A stretch of 64,000 nucleotides of DNA, from assembly GCA_016946835.1 (NCBI GenBank), contig JACVTC010000021.1, forward strand, positions 1,391,001-1,455,000, written 5' to 3'. A program made the translations under genes and the position numbers. Source of the DNA: Neocallimastix lanati (nom. inval.). Its lineage: Eukaryota > Neocallimastigomycota > Neocallimastigomycetes > Neocallimastigales > Neocallimastigaceae. The notes beneath the pieces were generated by a model. It saw nothing but the letters and a program-made list of their open reading frames with translations, made no database searches and was not told the origin of the DNA. Positions 28,627 through 40,825 of the stretch are shown here, one piece after another; the stretch's first letter is position 1; every line of letters begins with the position of its first letter.

Positions 28627-29958
28627 TTAATGATTTTTGACCTTTTTTTTTTTTATTTTTTTTTTTTTTTTATTCTTTGGGATAAATAATTAATCCGATT
28701 TCAAAAAAAAAAAAAAAAAGAAAAAAATTTAATTAGAGATTAACTAATATTATTAATAATATTTCTCTTATATCAGCAAATTGTTTTATAAATAATGATA
28801 AATAATTATATATTGATTTTTATATATTAATTAATTATCATTATTATTTTATTATTATTATTATTATTATTATTTTAAATTTAATAAAAAAAATATATTA
28901 GTCATCAATTAATAAAAACTGAAAGAAATAATCTCTAAATATTTGATTATTATTTTTAACTTTTCTTTTTTCCCTTCTAAATAATACTAAATTATTATAA
29001 GATGGAAATAATATTATTAATCATAATGAAAAATTAATAAATATAATATATATATATATAAATTATTTATTATTATTATTATTATTAAGTATATATATAT
29101 ATTATATTATTTTATTTTTATTTTTATTTTTATTTTTATTCTTATTTTTATTTTAATTTTTATTTTACATAAGATTATTAGTCTGATTAAATTGATTAAT
29201 TAAAGATGAATAAATTAAATCATTGACCATAAAAATTAAATAAACTTTTATATATAAATTTTTAATTAATTATTTAATTATTTTATTATTCAAACTATAA
29301 AAAAAAAAAAAAATTTAAAAAATAAAAAAAAAAAAAAAAAGGTTTAAAGGTTTTATTTATTTTAACTAAAAATAATAATAATAATAAATAAATAAATAAA
29401 AAATATAATCATAAAAAATAAATATATATATATAAAGATAGAAAAAAAAATTAACTAATGATAACAACTTTTCTCTTTCCATCTCTCACTTTATGACATT
29501 TTTTTATTTTTTAATATTTTTAATTTTTAATTTTTAATTTTTTAATTTTATTTTATTTTATTTTATTTTATTTTTTAAAAAATAATTTTGTTTTGTATCC
29601 ATAATCTTTTTTCTTCTTCTTCCTCCTCTTCTCTTAGAATCTCTTTGTCGTATTTTGAATATTTTTTTTTTTTTTTTTTATTTTTGTTTTGTATTCTTAA
29701 TTTTTTTTTTCTTCACTATGTATTTTTAATATTTTTTACTTTTCTTTATATACTTAATATTTTTTTTTCTTTCTTCTCTTAGTATTCTTAATATGTTTCC
29801 CCTCTCTTCGTATTCTGAATATTTTTTTTACTTTTCTTTGTATACTTAATATTTTTTTTTTTTTTTTTTGAACTTTTTATTGATCTCATTTTTGAAAAAT
29901 ACACACCTATACATAATATTGTGTATATTGTGTACTTACGTATGTATATGTATGTGTG

Positions 29959-30011
<53 letters not shown>

Positions 30012-30106
30012 TTTTTTTGGACAACAAATTCTTCCTCTCTTTTCTTCTACTACTTAGTTGAAAAAAAAAAAGAAAAAAAGATAAAATACTAGTTATTAAT
30101 ATTTCA

Positions 30107-30152
<46 letters not shown>

Positions 30153-30182
30153 AAAGCACTTTTATTACTATATCACTTCATA

Positions 30183-30213
<31 letters not shown>

Positions 30214-31029
30214 TTATATACAAAGGTATTAATTCTTATCTTCCTTTTTTTTTCCCTCATTAAATTTATTTTATTTACTTTGTTTATCATTGGTCTTTTC
30301 ATTTATATAATATTTTTAACTAATATTTTTTTTTTCTTTTTTTAAAAAAATACACATATATATAAATATTTTTCATTCATTTTCTCTATTTTAATTCATC
30401 ATTATGACTTTTATCTAATTTCATTCTACTACTCATGACTATACTAATGGATCTTTTATTATTATTATTTTTATTATTTATTAAATAGTGTCACATTCAT
30501 AGCCCATAATTACAAAAAATAATTGTGATACGTATTACTGAAGATTCCTATTGAAAGAACTGTACGGTATTTAAAAAAAAAATGGTTTACCGTGTATAAG
30601 TGTAATAATATAATAACAATACAATAATAATAATAATAATAATAGTGGTAGTAGTTGTAGTTGTAATTGTAGTTGTAGTTGTAGTAGTAATGGCAATAAA
30701 ATGTTAATTTTAGTGTCTAAAAAAAAAAAAAGAAAGAAAAGAAAAGAAAAGAAAAGAAAGAAAACTTAATAAATATTACAGTTTTTATATATATTCCAAG
30801 AGAGACACTGTTATTAGTATGGCAATGATGACGTTCATAAAAATAATATGGTAATTCAATAAATTTTTATAGTATAGAGGTTAGCAACAACAACAATAAC
30901 GACAACAACATCAATAACAACAACAATAATAACAATAAAAATAAAAATATCAACATAAAGCCTTGATAAAACCTCAATCATTCATTGAAATAAAGAAATG
31001 ACATTAATAATATTTAGAAATTTTTGATC

Positions 31030-31066
<37 letters not shown>

Positions 31067-31345
31067 CTTTTAATTAATATGTTACCAATTCAAAATAAAA
31101 ATTTATTAAAAAAAAATAATAATAATAATAATAAAATAATAATAAAAAAAATAATAAAAAATAAAAAATAAAAACTCCCTTTTCCCTATAGATATATATA
31201 AAGATAGAGTGAAAGTGAGAGAGAGAAAGATTGAGGAAAAAAAAAAAAAAAAAAAAAAGTAATATGAGAAAAATAAAATTTTTGGACTAAAAAAAAAAAA
31301 AAAAAAAAAAAAAAAACGGCAACTACCATTTGGAAATCTTCTGTT
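25511..31345. other. Gene-free spacer, low complexity
   Basis: Simple repeats throughout: (TTA)n at 26350-26515, (TA)n at 28575-28617 and 29960-29993, long poly-T at 30110-30148 and 31035-31064, an (AAC)n-like tract at 30880-30945. About 29640-29860 repeats TTTGTATACTTAATATTTTT-like units, and the open frames there, on both strands, reflect this low-complexity sequence. Short less A/T-rich patches at 26760-26810 and 30490-30600 hold no frame longer than ~25 codons. Confidence 0.55.
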
Positions 31346-31448
<103 letters not shown>

Positions 31449-32152
31449 TATTTTTTATTTTTTATTTTAAGATAGACACTTCACACAACCTATCATAAAT
31501 GAAAAATGAAAAATGAAAAATGAAAAATGTAAAAAAAAAAAAAATAAATAAATAAATAAAAATAAGCATCATCAGATCATCAGTAATATTAATACGAAAT
31601 ATATATATATATATTAAGTCAATCAAAAAAAAAAAAAATTTTTTTTTTATTAATTTATTTATTAGGAAATAATCTGTTTTTTTTTATTTTTCTACTTCTT
31701 CCTTTCTTCATAATAAATCTTTAAGGTATTCAATTTAAAAAAAAGTTTTAAGATTTAATTTTTAAGAGTTTGAAAAATGATGATGATGACGAGGATGATG
31801 ATGATGAAAAGAAACCCATCATCTAGAAGAGGTAATAGATACTATTACGATGTATCTAGGGGTACTTCCTAACTTAGTAATAGATACTATAAAGATGAAT
31901 CTGAGTGCTTTCTAACTTAGGAACTTATTTTATAAAAATATTAACATTATTTTATTGAAATTTTTTTACGCCCTTAACCAGCCTTTAGAATTGGTCCATA
32001 CTGTACTGAGGTTGTTATGTTATGTTGGTAAACTTGAAAAAAAAAAAACTTCTTTTCAAGTGTTACAACTACCTCTAACTATTTTACTTTTCTCTTGATG
32101 ACTTTTCTAGAAAGAAAAGATAAAAGTTTGAAATTACCTATTATTAAAAAAA

Positions 32153-32183
<31 letters not shown>

Positions 32184-32342
32184 ATCTGATGTTTAAGATA
32201 AATTTATTGAATTTTTTTTTTTTTTTTTTAAAAATTTTTAAAAACTTCCAACTTTTATATAAATATTCCTATTAAAACTTAAAACTTTTTAAAATCTGAT
32301 AAGGCTACCCAATGCATATATAAATAAAAATGTTTTCTTTCT

Positions 32343-32385
<43 letters not shown>

Positions 32386-32951
32386 GAATCATCATGGTGA
32401 AATTCATTTTTTTACATTCTATTCCTCAGTTATCCCTCCAATAAAAAAAATGGAGGCCTCGGAAAGGTTTAAATCAAACTATTAAATAAATCATTTATAC
32501 CAAAAAAAAAAAAAGCATTCTTAAAAATTCTATCAAATGACCTCTTTCCTCTTTTTTTTTTTTTTTTTTTTTTTTTCTTTTTAGATTCTGCCGTTCAACG
32601 GGTGGCTACTTTCTTATATAATATACCTCAAATAATACCATTCTAGTATTATTAATTTCAAAATTCTTAAATGAATTTTTTTTTTTTTTTTTTTTTTTAT
32701 TAATAAGTCGATTGATATTTCTTCCTTTATATATTGCTTAGTTTTCATTGGTTGATATCTTTTTTTTTTTTTTTTTAAGTCTCTCAGTACTATTAAGTTA
32801 TTCATATGGTACATGGCAGCCCTAAATCCAAAGTCCAAAATATTCTCTATTTGATAGTCTTCTTTCTCCTTTTATATTTATTTTGTATCACCCATTAGTT
32901 TCATCATAGCATTTATATGTCTTTGATAATATTCTATTACTGTTTTTTCAT

Positions 32952-32988
<37 letters not shown>

Positions 32989-33054
32989 TTGTTTATATCT
33001 TCTCTATTATCTATCATTTTTATAATCTTTCATTCATATTTTTATTATAATATA
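31449..33054. other. Less A/T-rich non-coding stretch, possibly degraded transposon or gene debris
   Basis: At 31820-31920 two imperfect ~50 bp copies share GTAATAGATACTAT and TTTCTAACTTA/TTCCTAACTTA. An acidic coding-like stretch (KNDDDDEDDDDEKKPII, stop) lies at 31767-31835. The 32585-32900 section has an interrupted minus-strand frame (MDFGFRAAMYHMNNLIVL...) broken by poly-A/T runs. I could not assign it to a family. Its composition and position next to the copia fossil suggest decayed repeat DNA. Confidence 0.35.
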
Positions 33055-34320
33055 ATATTTGTTCTATTAATTTTCTTTTTTTTTTTTTTTGACATTATTA
33101 CTCGTATCAATAATTTTTTCATTTTTTATTTTTACTTATATTATTAATTTTAATTTTGTATATTGTTTTGACCTTCTGTGATCTTTTTAGCTATTACTAA
33201 ATTACCAGATTCTCCTCCTCTTCCTCCTCCTCTTCCTTCTTCTGAATTATTGTCATCTGTAAAGAAAGAATCGTCAAAGTTACGATATGTTTTTTTTTTT
33301 TTTAGAGCTATAGGTAGCAATATTTTTAATTCTTATGGCTTTTTTTTTTTTTTAAATTGTTTCAAGTATATTAAATGAGGAATGATGATTTTTAAATGCA
33401 TTACCATTGGCGCTCCAATTACTCATGCTAATTAATCATATTTGATTCAAGGATTTAAATCGTTTGGAAGCGCAGCCTACAGGCAATTGTATGTTTTTCT
33501 CATTTCATCCATGATTTTGTATTTTAATAATTTCCAAATTCCTTGAATATCATTTTCGAGCTCTAATATAAATAGGCCTATCCTCTCTTCTCTAGAATAC
33601 TTCATCCCTTTTCATCTTATCCTAAAGTTCTAATATTCTTCTTCTTTCATAACTTTTTAATGTTCATGTTTTTTTTTTTTTTTAATAAGGTTCATTATTT
33701 TGAAAAGCACTTTAGTGATTGAAAATTTTATTTTTATTTATTTTTTTTTTTTTAACTTTTATATCATCTGATATACTTTTATGAAGATTAATATTTGGCT
33801 TTCATATCAGCTTTTTTTTTTTACCATATCTTCCCTTAAAATCTATATTATTATTTAAAATTTTCTTTTCTCGTAAACTTTCCTATCTTTTAGAAATATC
33901 CTTTTTATTTTATTTTATTTTATTTTATTTTATTTTATTTTATTTTATTTATTTTATTTTATTTTATTTTATTTTATTTTATTTTATTTTATTTTATTTT
34001 ATTTTATTTTATTTTATTTTATTTTATTTTATTTTATTTTATTTTATTTTATTTTATTTTATTTTATTTTATTTTATTTTATTTTATTTTATTTTATTTT
34101 ATTTTATTTTATTTTATTTTATTTTATTTTATTTTATTTTATTTTATTTTATTTTATTTTATTTTATTTTATTTTTACTTTTATCTTTATATTTTATTTT
34201 TTCTTCATAGATGTAGTCATCAATTCCAATTATAGATTATAGATAATAGTAAATCGATTTCCGGCAATCGAAATTTATAATTTTCTTTGGTTAATAAATT
34301 CTTAGTTGCCACTTTAACCA
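33055..34320 (-). mobile_element. Ty1/copia-like LTR-retrotransposon fossil, gag-end fragment (copy A)
   Basis: Minus-strand remains of the gag end of a copia-type element, collinear with 58,575-59,660, where the family is clearer. Shared landmarks include the acidic stretch with FFTDDNNSEE, the gag core and the gag N-terminus (reading MV-VATK-LLTKENYK on the minus strand). It is broken, with many interruptions. The fragment ends abruptly at about 33,055, before the protease region seen in the longer copy, which marks an edge of the duplicated block rather than an element end. No LTR was identified. It is older than the block duplication, since both copies carry it. Confidence 0.75.
33906..34172. 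repeat. (TTTTA)n microsatellite, ~265 bp
   Basis: More than 50 near-perfect pentamers with one small irregularity near 33950. The paralogous position near 59,490-59,515 has only a short T-rich run, so the tract expanded after the block was duplicated (or contracted in the other copy). Confidence 0.95.
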
Positions 34321-36363
34321 TTTTGTTATATATATATATATATTATTTATTATTTAATGTTTTATATATATATATATATTTTTTTTTTCTATTGACCATA
34401 TTGTCCCAGCCACAACACAACATGTTTTATATAATTTAAGATGAAATGAAAATTTTATAAAACTTTAATATTTAGTAAATTATATTGATTTTAAATTAAA
34501 TCAAATTTAATTTAATTTAATTTAATATTATAATTAGTTACATTTTATTTTTTGTTTTTTATTTTTTTTTTAAATTTTATGAATGAAAATTATTATTTAT
34601 TTTATTTTTTAATTGGTTAAATTTTAATATTCCTTCAAAGAAAATTAAATATTATTGTCATGAATATTTATTTATACTTTTCAAAATTTTTAATTAAAAT
34701 TTTTTTATTAATAATTAATTAATAATCTTGATTATGATAAATAAAAAATTTATATCCTTGAATATATAATAAAATAAAAATTTTAAAAAAAAAGAAAATT
34801 TCTTATATATTAAATATTAATATTATTGATTAAATAAATAATAAATAATAAAATACTACTTTTTTATTTTAATAAACATTTTCTTTAGATAAATATATAG
34901 TTAATTATTAATATTAAAGTTTGATATATATATATTTTAAAAAATTAAAAAATATATATAACATATATAATTTGAAAAAAAGATCTCTATAAATATTTTG
35001 AAAGGAAATTTTTAAAATAATTATTTTCATTTTTTAAAAAGTTAAATGTGATATGTTTATAATATTTATTGGAATATTTTAAAGTGATAATCATTGTTAT
35101 ATTTTTGAAACATTGTTAATATGGCTTATGTTTAAAAGAGATTTTAAATGTATGTCGTTTTATTTTAATATTTTAGAGAATGGAATATATATTAAAAATT
35201 TTTTTAAATATTTAAAATTTAATTAATTATTTATAATTTAAAGTTTTATTTTAAAAAATATTTTACAAAAATATTTTCCTTAAAATCGCCTTTTGATGTG
35301 ATTACTATCTACTTTTACTAACTCTATTGGACAAATTTTAATTTATTTGGAGTTTTTAATATAAATAATTTTTATATTTTTCATATATAATATGATTTCA
35401 TTGCTAACCATATGGTTCAAGGAAGTTTTTTTTTGTTGTAATTAAAATTTATTTATATTTATTAAATTGTGATAAAACTTATTTTTTTAATTTTATGATT
35501 AGAATTATATATGAATTTAATTAAAGTTTAAAAAAAAAATAATAATAATTATAATTAATAATTTATAAATCAAACTACTTATTAAGAATATTACAAAATC
35601 ATTATTATAGATTTAAATTTGATTTATGGCATAAATTTATGTTAATAATTTTTTTTTTTCGTATTAATTAAGGTTAGAATATTTCATTTTATGTAAGTCA
35701 CTGATCTATTAAAAGTGTTTGATAATTGGTATTTAAAATTTTACAAAATTTTATCCAATTAAAAACTCTATATTAAATAGTTGTATTATTATGGAGATAA
35801 TTATGGAGATTTATATGTGAATTTTTTTTATAATAAAAATATTTTACTTGTTTTATTATTTATCTATTTATTTATCTATTTATTATTTATCTATTTTTTT
35901 ATCTATTTTTTTATTTAATATATATTTTTTATTTTTTTATTTTTTTATTTTTTTTATTTTTTTTTATTTTTTATTTTTTTATTTCTGTGTTAATTATTTT
36001 TAAATAATATATTCATTTTATTGTAAATTTATATTTATTTATTCAATTATATAAAAAAATCATTTATACTTTATATTTAAAACTCCATCTTAATATTTAT
36101 ATATATAAATCATTGTAAATCTAAATACGAGTTAGAAGATAATATTAAATTTATATTAAAAAAAATTGAAATGTTTCAAAAATGTACATTTATCTCCTTT
36201 TAATTTTTATTAAAATTAAATTGGTTATTAAAAATTTTATTTTTTTTTCGTTTAAAAATATTCTTATATATTAACACAAATTTTTTTTTACGAATTACTA
36301 TAAAATGTCAAAATTTTTCCTTTTTTTTTTTTTTTTCATTCAGTATTTCAAAATAAAATAATT

Positions 36364-36381
36364 AGTTTGCTGGAACAAACT
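36364..36381. promoter_or_regulatory. Conserved palindrome AGTTTG-6-CAAACT in GH48 promoter 1
   Basis: AGTTTGCTGGAACAAACT is an inverted repeat with 6 bp arms, 147 bp before the ATG, embedded in a longer conserved stretch (CATTCAGT...TTTAAAATAA). The same 18 bp occurs at the same distance in the other two copies. A dimeric regulator could bind it; this is inference only. Confidence 0.45.
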
Positions 36382-36510
36382 TTAAAATAATTTTAATATT
36401 TATAAAATAAAATAAAAAAAAAAAAAACAATAATAATAATAATTTTATTATCAAAGTTATATTCTTTATTATATTTAAATAAACCAAATTAAAAGTAAAA
36501 AATAAAAAAA

Positions 36511-38796
36511 ATGCCATCTATAAGATCTACTATTGCTCTTCTTGGTGCTACTACTGTTTTAGCCGCTCCAATGAAAAAGCGTGCCAATGAATATGGTGAA
36601 CGTGCTATTGAACATTACAATATCGTTACGGGTAACGGTAATTATAATTCTGAATACTTCTCTCCTGAAAATGTTCCATACCATTCAATCGAAACCATGA
36701 TGGTTGAAGCTCCAGATCAAGGTCACGAATCTGTATCTGAAACCTATTCCTTCTGGGTATGGTTAGAAGCTGTTAATGGTAAACTTACTGGTAATTACGA
36801 TGGTGTTGAAACTGCCTGGAGTTACTTAGAAAAACATCTTATTCCAGATAGTAAGAACCAACCAGGTAATAGTAAGTACAATGCTTCCTCTCCTGCTACT
36901 TATGCTCCAGAAGATGATGATATCGAAAACTATCCAGCTCAACTGGTCTTCCAAGACGGTATTGTTGGTCAAGATCCAATTGCTAAGGAACTTCAACAAG
37001 CCTATGGTACCTGGGATATCTATGCTATGCACTGGATTATTGATGGTGATAATTGGTACGGTTATGGTCAACAAGGTGATGGTAAGTCCAAGCCATCATT
37101 CATTAACACCTTCCAACGTGGTGCCTCTGAATCTGCTTGGAAAACGGTTCCACATCCATGTTGGGAAGCCATGAAGTGGGGTGGCAGTAACGGTTTCTTA
37201 GATCTTTTCACTGGTGATAACTCCTATGCTAAGCAATGGAGATACACTGCTGCTCCAGATGCCGATGCTCGTGCCATTCAAGCGGCTTACTTCGGTTGGC
37301 TTTGGGCTGATGAAGATGGTGTTGATCTATCTTCTGTGGCTTCCAAGGCTGCTAAGCTTGGTGACTACTTACGTTACTCTCACTATGATAAATATTTCAA
37401 GAAGATTGGTAACTGTATTGGATATCAACAATGTGCTGCTGGTTCTGGTAAGAACTCTGCTCACTACCTTATCTCTTGGTACTTCGCTTGGGGTGGAGGT
37501 TTACAAGGTGACTGGGCATGGAGAATTAGTTCATCCCACACTCACAGTGGTTACCAAAACCCATTAGCTGCCTGGATTCTTTCTACTCAGTCCGCTTTCA
37601 AGCCAAAGGGTGCCACTGCTGTTAAGGATTGGTCGACTTCCCTCGATCGTCAATTAGAATTATTCAGATGGTTACAATCTGCTGAAGGTTGTATTGCTGG
37701 TGGTGCCACTAACTCATGGCAAGGACACTACGCTCAACCACCAAGTGATATTACCTCCTTCTATGGTATGTACTATGATTGGCAACCAGTTTACCACGAT
37801 CCACCATCTAACAACTGGACGGGTATGCAAGGTTGGGGTATGGAACGTGTCTGCTCTCTCTATTACCTTTCCGGTAACGAAAAGGCTGGAAAGATTTGTC
37901 AAGAATGGGCTAAATGGGTTAAGGAAACCGTTCGTGTTAACGGTGGTGAAATTGTCCATGCTACTAACTTAGAATGGTCTGGTAATCCAGATGAATGGAA
38001 ATCTTCTAACTTTAACAAGTCCGGTCTTAATGCCTCACTTCATGGAACTGTTTCTGCTGAAGGTACTGATCTTGGTTCTATTGCCTCTATTATCAAGGGT
38101 TTGATGTGGGTTTCTATGAAGGATGGAGATGAAGAAGGTCTCCGACTTGTTCTTGATGTCATGGATGCTATTGAAAACTACAAGGATGACCTTGGTTACG
38201 CTGTTGAAGAAGCTCGTGAAGATTACATCAAATTCAATGAAGAAGTATACATTCCATCAGGATGGTCAGGTAAGAACGCTCAAGGTGCCAATATTAAGAG
38301 TGGAGTCAAGTTCATTGATATTCGTCCAAAGTACAAGGAAGATAAGGATTGGGCTCAAGTGGAAGACTTCCTTAATGGAGGATCGGCTCCAAGATTTACT
38401 TACCACAGATTCTGGGGACAAACTGAAATTATGGTTGCTAATGGTCTTATCTCTATCTATGATGTTCCTTCCATGATTTCAGGTAGAACTCCAGGTGGTT
38501 CAAATACCAAACCATCAAGTAGTGGTAAATGCTCAGCTTCTATTGTTGCTCAAGGTTACAAATGTTGCTCTGCTAACTGTGAAGTTGTTTACACTGATAA
38601 TGATGGTGATTGGGGTGTTGAAAACGGTCAATGGTGTGGTTGTGGTGGAAAGGTTGAAACTGTTACCTGTCCAGTTTCTATCACCAATCAAGGCTACAAG
38701 TGCTGTTCTTCATGTTCCACTGTTTACTACACTGATAATGATGGTGCTTGGGGTGTTGAAAATAATGACTGGTGTGGTATGCCAACCAATTGTTAG
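36511..38796 (+). CDS. Secreted cellulosomal GH48 cellulase, copy 1, 761 aa
   Basis: Processive cellulase (family GH48, reducing-end cellobiohydrolase type) acting outside the cell. Residues 1-19 are a signal peptide ([19 protein letters not shown]), followed by a Lys-Lys-Arg site (22-24) that may be a Kex2-type cleavage. The catalytic module spans about 25-655. By comparison with Clostridium Cel48F, Glu77 (in SETYSF) fits the proton donor Glu55, and Glu66 (in VEAPD) fits Glu44. A Ser/Gly/Pro linker leads to two fungal dockerins (about 674-711 and 720-761), each with GYKCC, YTDNDG-WGVEN and WCG, which anchor enzymes to the fungal cellulosome. There are no introns, consistent with the accepted bacterial origin of fungal GH48. 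Codon use (TTC, TAC, AAG, GGT) suggests strong expression. Copy-specific residues are Ala in TVSAEG and Val in TCPVS. Related to Piromyces Cel48A. Confidence 0.97.
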   Translation: MPSIRSTIALLGATTVLAAPMKKRANEYGERAIEHYNIVTGNGNYNSEYFSPENVPYHSIETMMVEAPDQGHESVSETYSFWVWLEAVNGKLTGNYDGVETAWSYLEKHLIPDSKNQPGNSKYNASSPATYAPEDDDIENYPAQLVFQDGIVGQDPIAKELQQAYGTWDIYAMHWIIDGDNWYGYGQQGDGKSKPSFINTFQRGASESAWKTVPHPCWEAMKWGGSNGFLDLFTGDNSYAKQWRYTAAPDADARAIQAAYFGWLWADEDGVDLSSVASKAAKLGDYLRYSHYDKYFKKIGNCIGYQQCAAGSGKNSAHYLISWYFAWGGGLQGDWAWRISSSHTHSGYQNPLAAWILSTQSAFKPKGATAVKDWSTSLDRQLELFRWLQSAEGCIAGGATNSWQGHYAQPPSDITSFYGMYYDWQPVYHDPPSNNWTGMQGWGMERVCSLYYLSGNEKAGKICQEWAKWVKETVRVNGGEIVHATNLEWSGNPDEWKSSNFNKSGLNASLHGTVSAEGTDLGSIASIIKGLMWVSMKDGDEEGLRLVLDVMDAIENYKDDLGYAVEEAREDYIKFNEEVYIPSGWSGKNAQGANIKSGVKFIDIRPKYKEDKDWAQVEDFLNGGSAPRFTYHRFWGQTEIMVANGLISIYDVPSMISGRTPGGSNTKPSSSGKCSASIVAQGYKCCSANCEVVYTDNDGDWGVENGQWCGCGGKVETVTCPVSITNQGYKCCSSCSTVYYTDNDGAWGVENNDWCGMPTNC

Positions 38797-39627
38797 AATA
38801 TTCATAAATATTACATAAATATTTAATATTTATTTATTAAAAAAAAAAAAAAAAAATTAAATAATAAATAATAAATAATTAGAAATTAAATAATTAGAAA
38901 TTAAATAATAAATAATGAAAATTCATTAAAATTAATTGTAAAATAAGTAATAATAATATGTAACAAGAAATAGATTTTTAATAATTATAAATTAAGTATT
39001 TAAATATTTCGATATTAAAATAATAAATTATTAATTGTAGAAATAAAATAACAAGTTAGAAAAAAAAGTTAAAATAAATAGAAAATGTAATTTATACATA
39101 TAACAAATTTACACTAAATAAAATGAATTAAAAAATATATATATATATATAAAATAAAAAAACATAGAATTATTTTAGTTAAGACTAAAATAGGTGTAAA
39201 AGAAAAAAAATTTAAAATTTAAATTATAATTTAAATCATGTAATTATCTATTATTTTATGTAAAAAGGGAGGAGCATAGAAGAACTGTTGCTATATACTC
39301 ATTATTATGAAATTTTAAATTATTATAAATAAGAATTAAATATTGAGTATATTAATGAAGTTAGAAATAATATAATAATATTAAAATAAAAATTTTTTAA
39401 TAAATAATAATATTTAAAAAAAAATTTATATCTACTATTCAATTATAATGTTTTCTCTATTAAATATTTATAAAATATATTAAAAAAATATAAATTTATG
39501 ATTTAAATCTTTAAATTTTATTTTTTAATTATTGAATTAATAAATTATTTATGAAATTTTAAATTACTATAAACAAACAATTAAATATTGAGTATATAAA
39601 TGAAACGAGAAATAATAATATTATTAA

Positions 39628-39662
<35 letters not shown>

Positions 39663-39761
39663 TTTTTGAAAGATAATATTTAAAAATAAATTTAATTATA
39701 ATCCATATTTTGTAATAATATTTCATTTATTTTAAATAAAAAGAAAATATTTAGAAGTTCA
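38797..39761. other. Downstream region of GH48 copy 1, part of the 4.3 kb tandem unit
   Basis: Contains the 3' untranslated region and A/T spacer, matched by 43,112-43,900 after copy 2. Within it, two ~75 bp direct copies (ATGAAATTTTAAATTA...) begin at about 39,307 and 39,549. Copy 2 retains only one, so a repeat-mediated deletion is likely there. No gene. Confidence 0.7.
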
Positions 39762-39913
39762 ATAGTTTTATTTCTTAATTTCTTAATTATAATTTATATT
39801 TAGAAATTAAGCTTACTTTTTAAGAACATTATAAAATTAATAGTTTTATTTCTTAATTTCTTAATTATAATTAATATTTAGAAATCAAGCTACTTTTTAA
39901 GAACATTATAAAA
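39762..39913. repeat. 78 bp tandem duplication upstream of GH48 copy 2
   Basis: ATAGTTTTATTTCTTAATTT through AAGAACATTATAAAAT occurs twice in a row, starting at 39762 and 39840, with a few base differences. The equivalent place before copy 3 (about 60,915-60,980) has one copy. It lies at the junction between the two tandem cellulase units. Confidence 0.85.
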
Positions 39914-40676
39914 TCATTAGATTTAAATTTGATTTATGACATTAATTTATTAAATAATATATTAATAAAATTTATTTTGTATTAATTAAGGTTAGAATAT
40001 TTCATTTTGTATCACTGATCCTATTGGTATTAAAATTTTACCAAACTTTATCCAATTAAAAACTCTATATTAAATAGCTGTATAATTACGGAGATAATTA
40101 TGGAGATTTATTATTTGTGAATTTTTTTTATAATAAAAATATTTTACTTGTTTTATTATTTATCTACTTATTTTATTATTTATCTATTTATTTATCTATT
40201 TATTTTTATATTTATTATATATTTTTTATTTTTTTATTTTTTTATTTTTTTTTTTTTATCTTTTTAATTCTTTTTTATTTTTTTTTTTCATTTATGTGTT
40301 AATTATTTTTAAATAATATACTTATTTTATTATAAATTTATATTTATTTATTCAATTATATAAAAAAAACATTTTAAACTTCATATTTAAAACTCCATCT
40401 TAATATTTATATATATAAATCATTGTAAATCTAAATACGAGTTAGAAGATAATATTAAATTTATATTAAAAAAAATTGAAATGTTTCAAAAATGTACATT
40501 TATCTCCTTTTAATTTTTATTAAAATTAAATTGGTTATTAAAAATTTTATTTTTATTTCGTTTAAAAATACTCCCAAATATTATACAAATTATTTTTACA
40601 AATTACTATAAAATGTCAAAATTTTTCCTTTTTTTTTTTTTTTTTTTTTCATTCAGTATTTCAAAACAAAATAATT

Positions 40677-40694
40677 AGTTTGCTGGAACAAACT
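40677..40694. promoter_or_regulatory. Conserved palindrome AGTTTG-6-CAAACT in GH48 promoter 2
   Basis: Identical 18 bp to the site before copy 1, starting 149 bp upstream of the ATG. The surrounding poly-T and poly-A tracts vary in length while this core does not. Confidence 0.45.
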
Positions 40695-40825
40695 TTAAAA
40701 TAATTTTAATATTTATAAAATAAAATAAAAAAAAAAAAAAAAATACAATAATAATAATTTTATTATCAAAGTAATATTTTTTATTATATTAAAATAAAAC
40801 AAATTAAAAGTAAAATAAAAAAAAA

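Larger units (their letters stand above)
33055..36510 (+). repeat. Segmental duplication arm A (fossil + spacer + GH48 promoter), paralogous to 58,575-61,811
   Basis: Starting at a shared TTTGTTCTATTA, the sequence matches 58,575-61,811 in order and orientation through the copia fragment, the spacer and the 5' region of the cellulase gene. An example is the long conserved section from TCGCCTTTTGATGTGATTAC (35,286 and 60,531) to CCATATGGTTCAAGGAAG. Differences are mostly homopolymer length changes and small substitutions. The duplication continues through the GH48 coding region. Copy 2 shares only the last ~1 kb of this upstream block. Confidence 0.85.

Noticed and set aside
29588-30159. Overlapping open frames of 64-123 codons on both strands
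   Set aside because: They read homopolymers and (TA)n as Lys, Phe, Ile and Tyr runs, overlap each other on opposite strands, and have no domain.
36511-38796. Introns in GH48 suggested by internal GTAAG sequences
   Set aside because: The frame is continuous through all 761 codons with full domain content, and all three copies agree.
36826-38818. Several 80-117 codon frames inside the GH48 genes on both strands
   Set aside because: They recur at the same place in each GH48 copy and are shadows of the real frame, which alone shows silent-site bias.
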